In this document: positions 8,398 through 16,422 of the stretch, one piece after another
Position numbering within the stretch: position 1 is the first letter of the stretch
Layout of the letters: each line of letters begins with the position of its first letter
Assembly: GCA_965221375.1 (NCBI GenBank)
Contig: OZ244883.1
Coordinates: 1,426,001 to 1,490,000, forward strand
Source of the DNA: Poriferisulfidus sp965221375
Lineage (GTDB): Bacteria > Pseudomonadota > Gammaproteobacteria > Poriferisulfidales > Poriferisulfidaceae
Length of the DNA: 64,000 bases
Direction: 5' to 3'
Made by a program: the position numbers and the translations under genes
Notes under the pieces: generated by a model
The model's database searches: none
What the model was told of the DNA's origin: nothing
The model's input: only the letters and a program-made list of their open reading frames with translations

Positions 8398-10005
8398 TCA
8401 GACTCGGTAGCCGGACGTAATCGGATAGCGCCGATCCCGTCCAAATGCCCGAGAAGTCGTTTTGACTCCAGGCGGCGCCTGACGGCGCTTGTATTCATTG
8501 CGCAATACCCGGGCCACCACATCCCGTACCACCGCTTCGTCCAATCCCTGCGCGACGATATCTTCCGGAGCGCAATCCTCCTCAATAAACAGACGCAAAA
8601 TCTTGTCCAGCTCCGCATACTCGGGCAGCGAATCGGTATCTTTCTGATCTTCTTTCAACTCGGCCGACGGAGGTCGCTCAATAATCCGCTCAGGAATTCG
8701 AGGTTGGATGCGATTGCAGTATCGCGCCAATTCGAATACTCGAGTCTTGTAGACATCTTTGAGCGGAGCAAAACCGCCCGCCATGTCCCCATACAAAGTT
8801 GCATAACCGACGGCCAATTCACTTTTGTTTCCTGTCGTCAGTAACAATTTGCCGCTTTCGTTAGACAACGCCATCAACAACTGACCACGAATACGGGCCT
8901 GTAGGTTCTGCTGCACCAAATCATTCGCCGCGACTTGCGGCCCTACCGTCTTCAACAAGGCTTCAAATGCAGGCTCAATTGACAATTCGCGTGCAGCGAC
9001 ACCCAAATTTGCGCATAAGGCACGGGCATCTTCGACACTGGCATTCGACGTGTAGCGTGACGGCATCAAGACTGCTTCCAGTTGTGCAGCACCCAACGCA
9101 TCGGCAGCAATCACCAAGGTCAACGCCGAGTCAATCCCTCCGGAAAGTCCCAACAATGCTCCCGGTGCCTGGTGTTTCACCACATAGTCCCGCACCCCGA
9201 GTTGCAGCGCCTGATACAACGCTTCATCGGTGTCCAAATCAGGCGCTTGCGGCGTGCCACTCCATCCTCCTTCACTTTGTTCCGTCAAAACCACTTCGGA
9301 TTCGACGAATGCCGGTGCATGAGCAACCCGCTCCCCTGTCGCATCCAACGCGAAACTTCCTCCATCGAATACCAACTCGTCTTGCCCTCCGACCAGATTG
9401 ACATACCACACCGGCAGACCTGTCTCCCGCGCTCGCGTACGTGCGGTCTCCAGGCGACGTTTGTGCTTCGAATCATCAAAAGGCGAAGCGTTCAGACAGA
9501 CCAATGCCTCCGCGCCTGCTGCCGCCAGTTCCGCTGCCAGTGTCGGCTGCCACAAATCCTCACAGACCAGCAACCCTAACTGACGGCCTGCGACCTCAAC
9601 CAAACCTAATTTTTCCCCGGACACAAAATACCGCTGCTCGTCAAACACGTCATACTGTGGCAACAGCCGTTTGTGGCCCAGGGCAATTTGCGTCCCCTGA
9701 TGAAGCGCGACGGCTGAGTTGTACAAATTTTCCCCTTCCCGCACGGGAGTCCCCAAAATCACCCAATGATCCCCGGACGCCTGGGCAAGTCGCGATACGG
9801 CTTGCTCCATCCGCACCAAAAAATCCTTTCGAAACAACAGATCTTCCGGAGGATATCCACACAGCACCAACTCCGGAAAGACCCAGACTGAAGGTTCGGA
9901 ACAGGCTTTCAGTTGCGCCTCCATGCGGGCGCAATTGCCGTCGATATCGCCCACCAGCGAATTGAACTGCACAAGACGCACCGGCGGAAAATCAGGCTTC
10001 GACAT
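8398..10005 (-). CDS. nadE: Glutamine-dependent NAD+ synthetase
   Basis: Converts deamido-NAD to NAD, using ammonia released from glutamine. The 535-residue, two-domain form has an N-terminal nitrilase-like glutaminase (residues 1-260) with the catalytic triad elements PELVLCGYPPEDL, KRLLPQYDVFDE and the nucleophile in LLVCEDLW, followed by the ATP-pyrophosphatase synthetase domain with SGGIDS near 290. Starts at ATG 10005. It sits between bamD and a sugar dehydrogenase gene as a probable single transcription unit. Confidence 0.96.
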   Translation of the reverse strand: MSKPDFPPVRLVQFNSLVGDIDGNCARMEAQLKACSEPSVWVFPELVLCGYPPEDLLFRKDFLVRMEQAVSRLAQASGDHWVILGTPVREGENLYNSAVALHQGTQIALGHKRLLPQYDVFDEQRYFVSGEKLGLVEVAGRQLGLLVCEDLWQPTLAAELAAAGAEALVCLNASPFDDSKHKRRLETARTRARETGLPVWYVNLVGGQDELVFDGGSFALDATGERVAHAPAFVESEVVLTEQSEGGWSGTPQAPDLDTDEALYQALQLGVRDYVVKHQAPGALLGLSGGIDSALTLVIAADALGAAQLEAVLMPSRYTSNASVEDARALCANLGVAARELSIEPAFEALLKTVGPQVAANDLVQQNLQARIRGQLLMALSNESGKLLLTTGNKSELAVGYATLYGDMAGGFAPLKDVYKTRVFELARYCNRIQPRIPERIIERPPSAELKEDQKDTDSLPEYAELDKILRLFIEEDCAPEDIVAQGLDEAVVRDVVARVLRNEYKRRQAPPGVKTTSRAFGRDRRYPITSGYRV

Positions 10006-10029
10006 CAGATTGGGGAAGTTTCGATGACT

Positions 10030-11163
10030 TTAAGGATTGTACGCCTCAGGCACCAGGCGCAACAATTGCCCGTCCTGCGCATCAATCAACGCGTAAATCA
10101 AACCATCCTCCAGAACACGCACATCACGAATGCGCATGCCTTGCGGCTTGGGCAACACCCACTCGCGCACTTGACCGTCGGATTCGTACTGTACGCGGTG
10201 CAGTTGCTGAAATTTCAGTGCCCCCACCAAAAAGTTTCCTTGCCATGCCGCAAACGGTTGCCCGTCATAAATGGCCAAGCCTGACGGTGCAATGGAAGGG
10301 GTCCAATCCAGAATGGGAGGCTCAATTCCTGGCGCATGGGTGTGCTCGCTAATCACCCCGCCGGTATATTCCCGACCGTGGGTCACCAGGGGCCAGCCGT
10401 AATTTGCCCCGATGATGACCCGATTCAACTCATCCCCGCCTCGGGGACCATGTTCATGCAGCCATAATTCCCGGTTGCGCTTATGCCATGCCATCCCTTG
10501 TGGGTTGCGATGCCCGGACGAATAAATTTCCGGTAACGCATCTTCACGTCCTACAAACGGATTATCCGTCGGTACGCGCCCATCCGCGTGAAGACGAATG
10601 ATTTTCCCCCAATGGGTCTCCAAACTCTGCACTCGTTTCCGCTCACCCCGATCGCCGATTGCCAGGTACACGTCCTGCTTGTCATCAAAGGCAATGCGTC
10701 CCGCGAAGTGCCAAGTCAATCCTCCACATGGCTGCGCTTCGAAAAGCAGTTTCCCGTCAACCAAAACACCTTCCTGCCAACGGTAACGATGCAGTGCCGT
10801 CGTAAAACCGCTTGCACATTCCTTGCTATAACTGAGATACACCCAACGGTCATCCGGCTGCGCAAAATTTGGATGGATAACCACGTCCAGCAAACCGCCT
10901 TGACCCACCCACGCCACTTCGGGAACCCCTGCCACTTCGCGACGGGTCTTGTAGTCTGCGCTCAGATGTACTAATGAGCCCGGCTTTTCCGTAATCAATA
11001 ACGAACCGTCGGGCAGTTGGGCCAGACTCCACGGATACTCCAACTCCGCCGCAAGAACTTCCACGCGATAGGGTTCATCATCGGCAACGGCATTGACGCC
11101 CAACACCGCCAGTCCCATGACGGCGGTCAAACTCAAGTGCGCAATGAAAGATGTTCGTTTCAT
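10030..11163 (-). CDS. PQQ-dependent aldose sugar dehydrogenase (YliI/Asd-type), secreted
   Basis: Soluble beta-propeller quinoprotein (GSDH family), 377 residues from the start at 11163 (MKRTSFIAHLSL), chosen because a signal peptide begins there and ends near VNAVADDE. Family motifs are visible: YPWSLAQLPDGSLLITEKPG, RNPQGMAW and HEHGPRGGDELN, the last carrying residues used for PQQ/Ca binding. Members oxidise aldose sugars in the periplasm with PQQ as cofactor. No PQQ biosynthesis genes are in the window, so the cofactor must be supplied from elsewhere or taken up. Confidence 0.88.
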   Translation of the reverse strand: MKRTSFIAHLSLTAVMGLAVLGVNAVADDEPYRVEVLAAELEYPWSLAQLPDGSLLITEKPGSLVHLSADYKTRREVAGVPEVAWVGQGGLLDVVIHPNFAQPDDRWVYLSYSKECASGFTTALHRYRWQEGVLVDGKLLFEAQPCGGLTWHFAGRIAFDDKQDVYLAIGDRGERKRVQSLETHWGKIIRLHADGRVPTDNPFVGREDALPEIYSSGHRNPQGMAWHKRNRELWLHEHGPRGGDELNRVIIGANYGWPLVTHGREYTGGVISEHTHAPGIEPPILDWTPSIAPSGLAIYDGQPFAAWQGNFLVGALKFQQLHRVQYESDGQVREWVLPKPQGMRIRDVRVLEDGLIYALIDAQDGQLLRLVPEAYNP

Positions 11164-11292
11164 AAACCCAAGTATCACAATCTTGGATGAATTATGCAAA
11201 ACCATCTATTGAAACTCGATACGTATACTTGGTTGTCGCTGCAGGCAACCGTTAGTTTGGATGCCTCCCGCACCATATAAGAGGTTCAGCCA

Positions 11293-11538
11293 ATGGCAAA
11301 TATCATGATCCGCGATCTCGACAGTGATGTGATGACACGTCTCCGCATGCGCGCCGCCGAACATCACCATTCAGTCGAAGAAGAAGTGCGTACCATCCTG
11401 CACGATGTCGTACATGATAAGCATACATGCCCCCCTGACCTGGCGAAGTTTACCCGCGAATGCTTTGCGCCTCTCGGCGGCGTGGAACTCAAACTTCTCT
11501 CGCGCGGCCCGATACGCGAACCGCCAAATTTTTCCTAA
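11293..11538 (+). CDS. FitA-like ribbon-helix-helix antitoxin, orphan
   Basis: An 81-residue protein starting MANIMIRDLDSDVMTRLRMRAAEHHHSVEEEVRTIL, the N-terminal ribbon-helix-helix DNA-binding fold of FitA/VapB-type antitoxins. The C-terminal part would normally bind a PIN-domain toxin (FitB/VapC). AAGAGG lies 10 nt before the ATG. No PIN-domain gene follows: the next gene, 150 bp on, is pilD. It is therefore either a stand-alone repressor or a remnant of a toxin-antitoxin pair whose toxin was lost. Confidence 0.8.
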   Translation: MANIMIRDLDSDVMTRLRMRAAEHHHSVEEEVRTILHDVVHDKHTCPPDLAKFTRECFAPLGGVELKLLSRGPIREPPNFS

Positions 11539-11691
11539 GCCGATTGTCCCGCTAGCCGTTCGGACTCCCTAACACGCTCCAATCCAATTAGGTATCAAGG
11601 CTGTTGATATGGACAATAACTGCAGGCTCCCTGATTTACCGATTTTTCAATTCACACCCCTACAATAAGAATTGGGCTTGCACACATTTTC

Positions 11692-12483
11692 ATGCCTTTC
11701 CACGAAAATCTCCTGCTTCTCGCCTTGTTCGCAATCGGAACAGTGGCCGGCGGTTTTCTGGGCACGTTGACGACACGCCTTCCCTTACAGGGACGCCCAT
11801 TGAGTTACGACACTTTATTGCGTAACCCGCATTGCGATCACTGTGGGCATATATTGCGTTGGCGCGATCTCATCCCTCTCTACAGTTATTTCCGCCTGCA
11901 GGGCCGTTGTGCTTTCTGCAAGGCTTCAATCGCAAAATCCTATCCTCTGCTGGAACTGGCCGCCGGTTTTGTACCGGTCGTCGCCATGCTGGCCACCGAG
12001 AGTCTGGCCGAACTTATTGCGCTTTCCATTCTTGGCTGGCTGTTGCTTGCCATTACGGTGATTGATTTGAAGACACGTGTGATTGCCAATGTCCTGACTC
12101 AGACGCTGTTATGGCTGGGACTCTTGGTCAACCTCAACGGCATGTTCACGCCCCTGCACGATGCAGTCGTTGGTATCCTGGTGGGTTATGCTTCCCTTTG
12201 GCTGCTGCATCATCTGTTTCGCACCTTGACGACTAAGACCCTTTTGGGTCATGACGATTTCAAGATGTTTGCCATGTGCGGCGCATGGGTCGGCTGGGGA
12301 CAACTCAGCTGGCTGCTGATGTTGACGGCTGTGTTGTTGTTTTTATTCTGGGGCATCCAGATGCTTCGCGGACGCGCTCAACAATTAATGGGATTTTCGC
12401 CGGCAATCTCTTCCGCCTTGTTTTTGCTATTGTTATGGCCGGAGTTGCCTCATCGATTGGACGACGTCATGATCCTGAGATGA
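11692..12483 (+). CDS. pilD: Type IV prepilin peptidase / N-methyltransferase PilD
   Basis: Inner-membrane aspartic protease that cleaves type IV prepilin and type II secretion pseudopilin leaders and methylates the new N-terminus. 263 residues with about eight hydrophobic segments. The cytoplasmic zinc-binding loop has two CxxC pairs (CDHC near 44 and CAFC near 69). Catalytic aspartates are in AITVIDLKTRVI (about 125) and GHDDFKM (about 190); the second motif is usually GxGDxK, so GHDD is a mild variant. The stop overlaps the coaE start (ATGA). The pilD-coaE-zapD order is typical of gammaproteobacteria. Confidence 0.93.
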   Translation: MPFHENLLLLALFAIGTVAGGFLGTLTTRLPLQGRPLSYDTLLRNPHCDHCGHILRWRDLIPLYSYFRLQGRCAFCKASIAKSYPLLELAAGFVPVVAMLATESLAELIALSILGWLLLAITVIDLKTRVIANVLTQTLLWLGLLVNLNGMFTPLHDAVVGILVGYASLWLLHHLFRTLTTKTLLGHDDFKMFAMCGAWVGWGQLSWLLMLTAVLLFLFWGIQMLRGRAQQLMGFSPAISSALFLLLLWPELPHRLDDVMILR

Positions 12484-13070
12484 TTCGAGTTGGCCTAACC
12501 GGCGGCATTGCCTGCGGCAAGTCGCAGGCCGCCCAGTTATTTCGTGATGCCGGAGTACCGGTGCTTGATGCCGATGAGTTGACCCGCGACTTGACTCGGC
12601 CGGGTCAGCCTCTCCTTGAAAAGGTTGTGCAGCGTGCAGGAAGCGAAGTCCTGCTTGCGGACGGCAATCTGAACCGCCCGCTGTTACGGAAGCAGTTGTT
12701 CCAGGACGATCACTTGCGACAAGACATTGAGGCTTTGCTTCATCCTCCCGTACTCGAAGCCATCCGCGATTGGTTCACACAACAGTCGACTGCATATGCA
12801 ATTGCGGTCGTGCCTTTGCTGATAGAAGTAGGATGGCAGTCGGAGGTGGATTGTATTCTCGTCATCGACTGTCCCGTCGATCTGCAGCGTCAGCGACTAT
12901 TGCAGCGTCCCGCCATGGATGCCGCACAAGCCGAGGCCATTTTGAAAGCCCAATTGTCTTCTGCCGAGCGTCTGCAGCACGCTCACGATATTATCGACAA
13001 CTCCGGCAGTCCCGAAGATTTGGCTGGCGCCGTACAGCAGCTGCATCAACAATACCTTGCACATGAATGA
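12480..13070 (+). CDS. coaE: Dephospho-CoA kinase
   Basis: Last step of coenzyme A synthesis: phosphorylation of the 3'-OH of dephospho-CoA. 196 residues from ATG 12480 (MIRVGLTGGIACGKSQAAQLF), with the P-loop GGIACGKS at residues 8-15 and the DADELTRDL motif next. A longer in-frame reading begins about 200 nt upstream inside pilD but adds non-homologous sequence, so I reject it. Overlaps pilD by 4 nt and zapD by 8 nt, consistent with a coupled operon. Confidence 0.95.
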   Translation: MIRVGLTGGIACGKSQAAQLFRDAGVPVLDADELTRDLTRPGQPLLEKVVQRAGSEVLLADGNLNRPLLRKQLFQDDHLRQDIEALLHPPVLEAIRDWFTQQSTAYAIAVVPLLIEVGWQSEVDCILVIDCPVDLQRQRLLQRPAMDAAQAEAILKAQLSSAERLQHAHDIIDNSGSPEDLAGAVQQLHQQYLAHE

Positions 13071-13842
13071 TTCCACAGCCTTGACCGTCTACGAGCAGGC
13101 GAGTAATCCGCGCATCCGGATGTTTATGCGCATTGATTTTCTTAATCGGCAATGCGACTACCACAGTGCTTCGGAGGAAGTCTGGGCACGCCGGGCCATG
13201 CTTGATGCTTTACTGGAATTAATCCAACTTCTCAACCGACATAACATCAAACGGGATTTGATTCGCGAATTGGATCAACGCCTCACCTGGCTGCATGTCT
13301 TGAGTGGTGCCGAAGGCGCGAATCCGCAACGGGTGCGAGACGCGATTCTGCTGCATCAGCAATTACGCGATGAAGTCTTCAACCTTGAATACCCCACTCA
13401 CCAATATCCCGGCGATAACGAATTACTCAACTCCATTAATCAGCGCATGCCCATGTCCGGTTGCCGCAGTGAAACAGATATCCCATTACTGCAGCATTGG
13501 CTGGACAACCCGCAAATCAATCATGCGGAATTGCTAAACCTATGGCGCGCACCGCTCGAACCGATTACGCGCATCACCGGCATGATTCTGGATATGATTC
13601 GCAAAAGCGCTTCCTTTGAGCCTGTCACCGCACAAAACGGTTGGTACGAACAAACCCTGGATGCCAACCGCACGCATCAGATGCTTCGTATCCGCCTTCC
13701 CGCCGCGTCACCTTTTTATCCGGAAACCAGTATCAGTCGCGGCACCTTCTCGATTGTTTTTCGAGACAGTCGCGAACTGCCGCAGCGTCCCTGCCAAGCC
13801 CGCGAAAACGTCGACTTCGAACTGGCCTGCTGCCTGTTTTAG
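13063..13842 (+). CDS. zapD: Cell division protein ZapD
   Basis: FtsZ-binding protein that cross-links FtsZ protofilaments at the Z ring. 259 residues. The family features are visible: the N-terminal YEQASNPRIRMFMRIDFL, the helical core, GCRSETDIPLLQHWL, MILDMIRKSASFE, and the C-terminal DFELACC. Start could be 13057 or 13063; both overlap the coaE end. In E. coli zapD is followed by yacG, but here recG faces it only 7 nt away, so yacG is absent from this position. Confidence 0.93.
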   Translation: MNDSTALTVYEQASNPRIRMFMRIDFLNRQCDYHSASEEVWARRAMLDALLELIQLLNRHNIKRDLIRELDQRLTWLHVLSGAEGANPQRVRDAILLHQQLRDEVFNLEYPTHQYPGDNELLNSINQRMPMSGCRSETDIPLLQHWLDNPQINHAELLNLWRAPLEPITRITGMILDMIRKSASFEPVTAQNGWYEQTLDANRTHQMLRIRLPAASPFYPETSISRGTFSIVFRDSRELPQRPCQARENVDFELACCLF

Positions 13843-13848
13843 CAGCCT

Positions 13849-15954
13849 TTAAACCGAACCCAATTCCCGCGATTCGCCCAGCCAGCGCTCAATCATCACA
13901 TCCATCACTTCCGGGGTTTCATGCGCCGCATCCTGTACCAGCTCGCGCACACTTTGAAGCAATTGCTCATCGCGCGTTAGGTCCACCACCCGAAACTCTT
14001 TCTCCCCGGTCTGTCGGGTTCCTAACAATTGCCCCGGGCCGCGCAGTTTCAGATCCTGTCGAGCAATTTCAAACCCGTCGGTCGTCTCGCGCATGATGCG
14101 AATGCGCTCGCGCGCCGTCTCCTGCAGCGGGGGTTTATACAAAAGTACGCAACTGCTTTGCTGTTCGCCTCGCCCAACACGACCGCGCAACTGATGCAAC
14201 TGCGCCAAGCCCAAGCGTTCGGCATTTTCAATCACCATCAGCGACGCATTGGGAATGTCTACACCCACTTCGATGACCTTGGTGGCAACCAGTAAATCTA
14301 TCCGACCCGCCCGGAACGCCTCAATCACCTGATCTTTGTCAGCCGCCTTCATCTGGCCGTGCACCAGACCGACCTCTAAATCCGGCAACGCCTGGCACAA
14401 CTTCTCCCACGAGCTTTTTGCCGCCTCGCATTGCAGTACGGAAGAATCTTCAATCAGCGTACAGACCCAATAGGCTTGCTGTCCCTGCCGACAGGCATCG
14501 CGAATGCGCAGCATCAACTCTTCGCGCCGTTCTTCCGACATGGCCACGGTCTGTACCGGTTGGCGTCCTGGCGGCATTTCATCCAGCACGGAGGAATCCA
14601 ATTCCCCATAAAACACCATGCCCAAACTTCGAGGAATCGGGGTCGCCGTCATCACCAACTGGTGAGGACGCAACTTCTTGCCGCTTCCCTTGCGCTGCAG
14701 GGCCAGGCGTTGTTGCACCCCGAATCGTTGTTGCTCATCGATGATCAACAGTCCCAAACGATCAAACTTCACCTTTTTTTGGATCAGTGCGTGCGTGCCT
14801 ATCGCAATGTTCACCACATGATCGCGAATCCGCGCATATTCCGCCTCTTTTACTTTTTTGGATTGACTGCTGGACAACAAGGCGATACGAATACCCATTG
14901 GCGCCAACCATTCTCGAAAACAGCGGTAATGCTGCTCCGCCAACAGTTCGGTCGGCGCCATCACAGCCACCTGCATCTTGGACGCGACCGCACACAGCGC
15001 GGTTGCCGCAGCCACCAACGTCTTACCGGAACCCACGTCGCCCTGCAGCAGACGCATCATCGGACAAGGGCGTCCCAAGTCTTCCCGAATTTCACTGATT
15101 ACCCGCTCTTGGGCATCAGTCATCCTAAAAGGCAGGCGTTGTCTCAAATCGGCAATCAAAGTTTCGCCTTCCACAATCGGATCAGCGCGATGCTGCACCG
15201 CCCGGCTTTTGAGGCGATTGAACACCATCAAATACGCAGCCAACTCTTCCATGATCAAACGCTGACGCGCCTGCTCGATTATCGACGGCATCTCTACGTC
15301 TGAACGGGGCTCATGCAGATCATGAAGGGCTTCAATAAACCCAGGCAAATTTCGTCTTTGGAACAGTTGCTCCCACTCCGGGTGCAGCAGCGCGCGCGGG
15401 TGCTTCTGCGCCCAGCGCAAGGCGCGTTGAATCAGTTTGCGCAAGGACACTTGCGCCAGACCCGTTGTCGTCGGGTACAACGGAGTCAATGCCGACGGTG
15501 TTGCGGGGGCCTCCCCCGCCGATACCACTTCATACTCCGGGTGGTACATGCGCCAGGCTCTCTTCCACAATTTCACTTCACCAAAACAGCGCAGGCGTAC
15601 GCCTGTCACCAAGCTGTGACGCTGAAACGGCGCAAAACGCATGAACATCAGCTCCAACGCGCCGCCGGAATCATCTTCCAGCAACACCCGCAGACGACGC
15701 CCTTGAAAGTACTCGACCCGCGCCTCTTTAACAATCCCTTCTACCTGACAACGTTCGTTGGGTCGCAACTGGTCCAACGGTACGGTGCGCGTGCGGTCTT
15801 CGTAACTCTTGGGAAGATGTAGCAGCAGGTGATCGATGCGATAGATATCCAGACGCTGCAGCTTTTCACAAACCTTCGGGCCCACTCCGGGCAAATCCCG
15901 CAGCGCTTTTTCCAAATACGCAATTGTCGTCGACTCGGCGGCGCTGGAGTCCAC
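13849..15954 (-). CDS. recG: ATP-dependent DNA helicase RecG
   Basis: Superfamily 2 branch-migration helicase that regresses stalled replication forks and processes Holliday junctions. 701 residues: N-terminal wedge/OB-fold domain (about 60-150; RCQVEGIVKEARVEYFQGRRL), Walker A GDVGSGKT (about 305), the DExH box as DEQQRFG (about 405), motif III TATPIPRS, and the C-terminal helicase lobe ending in the TRAG-type segment GRVGRGEQQSSC. Follows ridA after 18 nt, in the rpoZ-spoT-ridA-recG block. Confidence 0.97.
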   Translation of the reverse strand: MDSSAAESTTIAYLEKALRDLPGVGPKVCEKLQRLDIYRIDHLLLHLPKSYEDRTRTVPLDQLRPNERCQVEGIVKEARVEYFQGRRLRVLLEDDSGGALELMFMRFAPFQRHSLVTGVRLRCFGEVKLWKRAWRMYHPEYEVVSAGEAPATPSALTPLYPTTTGLAQVSLRKLIQRALRWAQKHPRALLHPEWEQLFQRRNLPGFIEALHDLHEPRSDVEMPSIIEQARQRLIMEELAAYLMVFNRLKSRAVQHRADPIVEGETLIADLRQRLPFRMTDAQERVISEIREDLGRPCPMMRLLQGDVGSGKTLVAAATALCAVASKMQVAVMAPTELLAEQHYRCFREWLAPMGIRIALLSSSQSKKVKEAEYARIRDHVVNIAIGTHALIQKKVKFDRLGLLIIDEQQRFGVQQRLALQRKGSGKKLRPHQLVMTATPIPRSLGMVFYGELDSSVLDEMPPGRQPVQTVAMSEERREELMLRIRDACRQGQQAYWVCTLIEDSSVLQCEAAKSSWEKLCQALPDLEVGLVHGQMKAADKDQVIEAFRAGRIDLLVATKVIEVGVDIPNASLMVIENAERLGLAQLHQLRGRVGRGEQQSSCVLLYKPPLQETARERIRIMRETTDGFEIARQDLKLRGPGQLLGTRQTGEKEFRVVDLTRDEQLLQSVRELVQDAAHETPEVMDVMIERWLGESRELGSV

Positions 15955-15972
15955 CTGAGCCTCCGCGCCAGA

Positions 15973-16359
15973 CTAGACGCGCAAATCGAGGATGGCGTCC
16001 ATCTCCACCGCCGCCCCTTTCGGCAAAGCGGCCACACCGACAGCGGCTCGAGCGGGGTACGGACGCTCGAAGCGTTCTTCCATTACCTCATTGACCAACG
16101 CAAAATGACTCAAGTCGGTCAGATACACCGTGAGTTTGATACAGGCATCCAAGCGGCCGCCGGCCGCTTCGGCAACCGCGGCCAAATTATCGAACACCCG
16201 GTTGATGTGTGCGCGCATATCGCCTTCCACCAACTCCATCGTGGCCGGATCCAGAGGAATTTGACCGGACAAAAACACCCAATCGCCACTTTTGACGGCC
16301 TGCGAATAGGCGCCGATGGCATTGGGGGCGTCGGATGTTGAGACAATCGTGCGCGGCAT
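15973..16359 (-). CDS. ridA: Enamine/imine deaminase RidA
   Basis: YjgF/YER057c/UK114-family protein that hydrolyses reactive 2-aminoacrylate and other enamines from PLP enzymes. 128 residues, normal length. Signature parts are present: AIGAYSQAV near the start, FLSGQIPLDP, and the catalytic arginine in YPARAAVGVAALPKGAAVEMDAI (about 102-120). Lies between spoT and recG as part of one minus-strand operon. Confidence 0.96.
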   Translation of the reverse strand: MPRTIVSTSDAPNAIGAYSQAVKSGDWVFLSGQIPLDPATMELVEGDMRAHINRVFDNLAAVAEAAGGRLDACIKLTVYLTDLSHFALVNEVMEERFERPYPARAAVGVAALPKGAAVEMDAILDLRV

Positions 16360-16422
16360 GAAAATTCTTCCCTTAAAAACAATTTCGATACATTCTCAAG
16401 TGGCGCATACCTTACCATGCAT

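Noticed and set aside
11539..11691. A PIN-domain toxin gene after the FitA-like antitoxin
   Set aside because: No frame in this interval encodes a PIN-like sequence and the space is too short before pilD.
12276..12479. Longer coaE starting inside pilD
   Set aside because: The added residues show no CoaE similarity; the P-loop start at 12480 with the ATGA overlap is standard.
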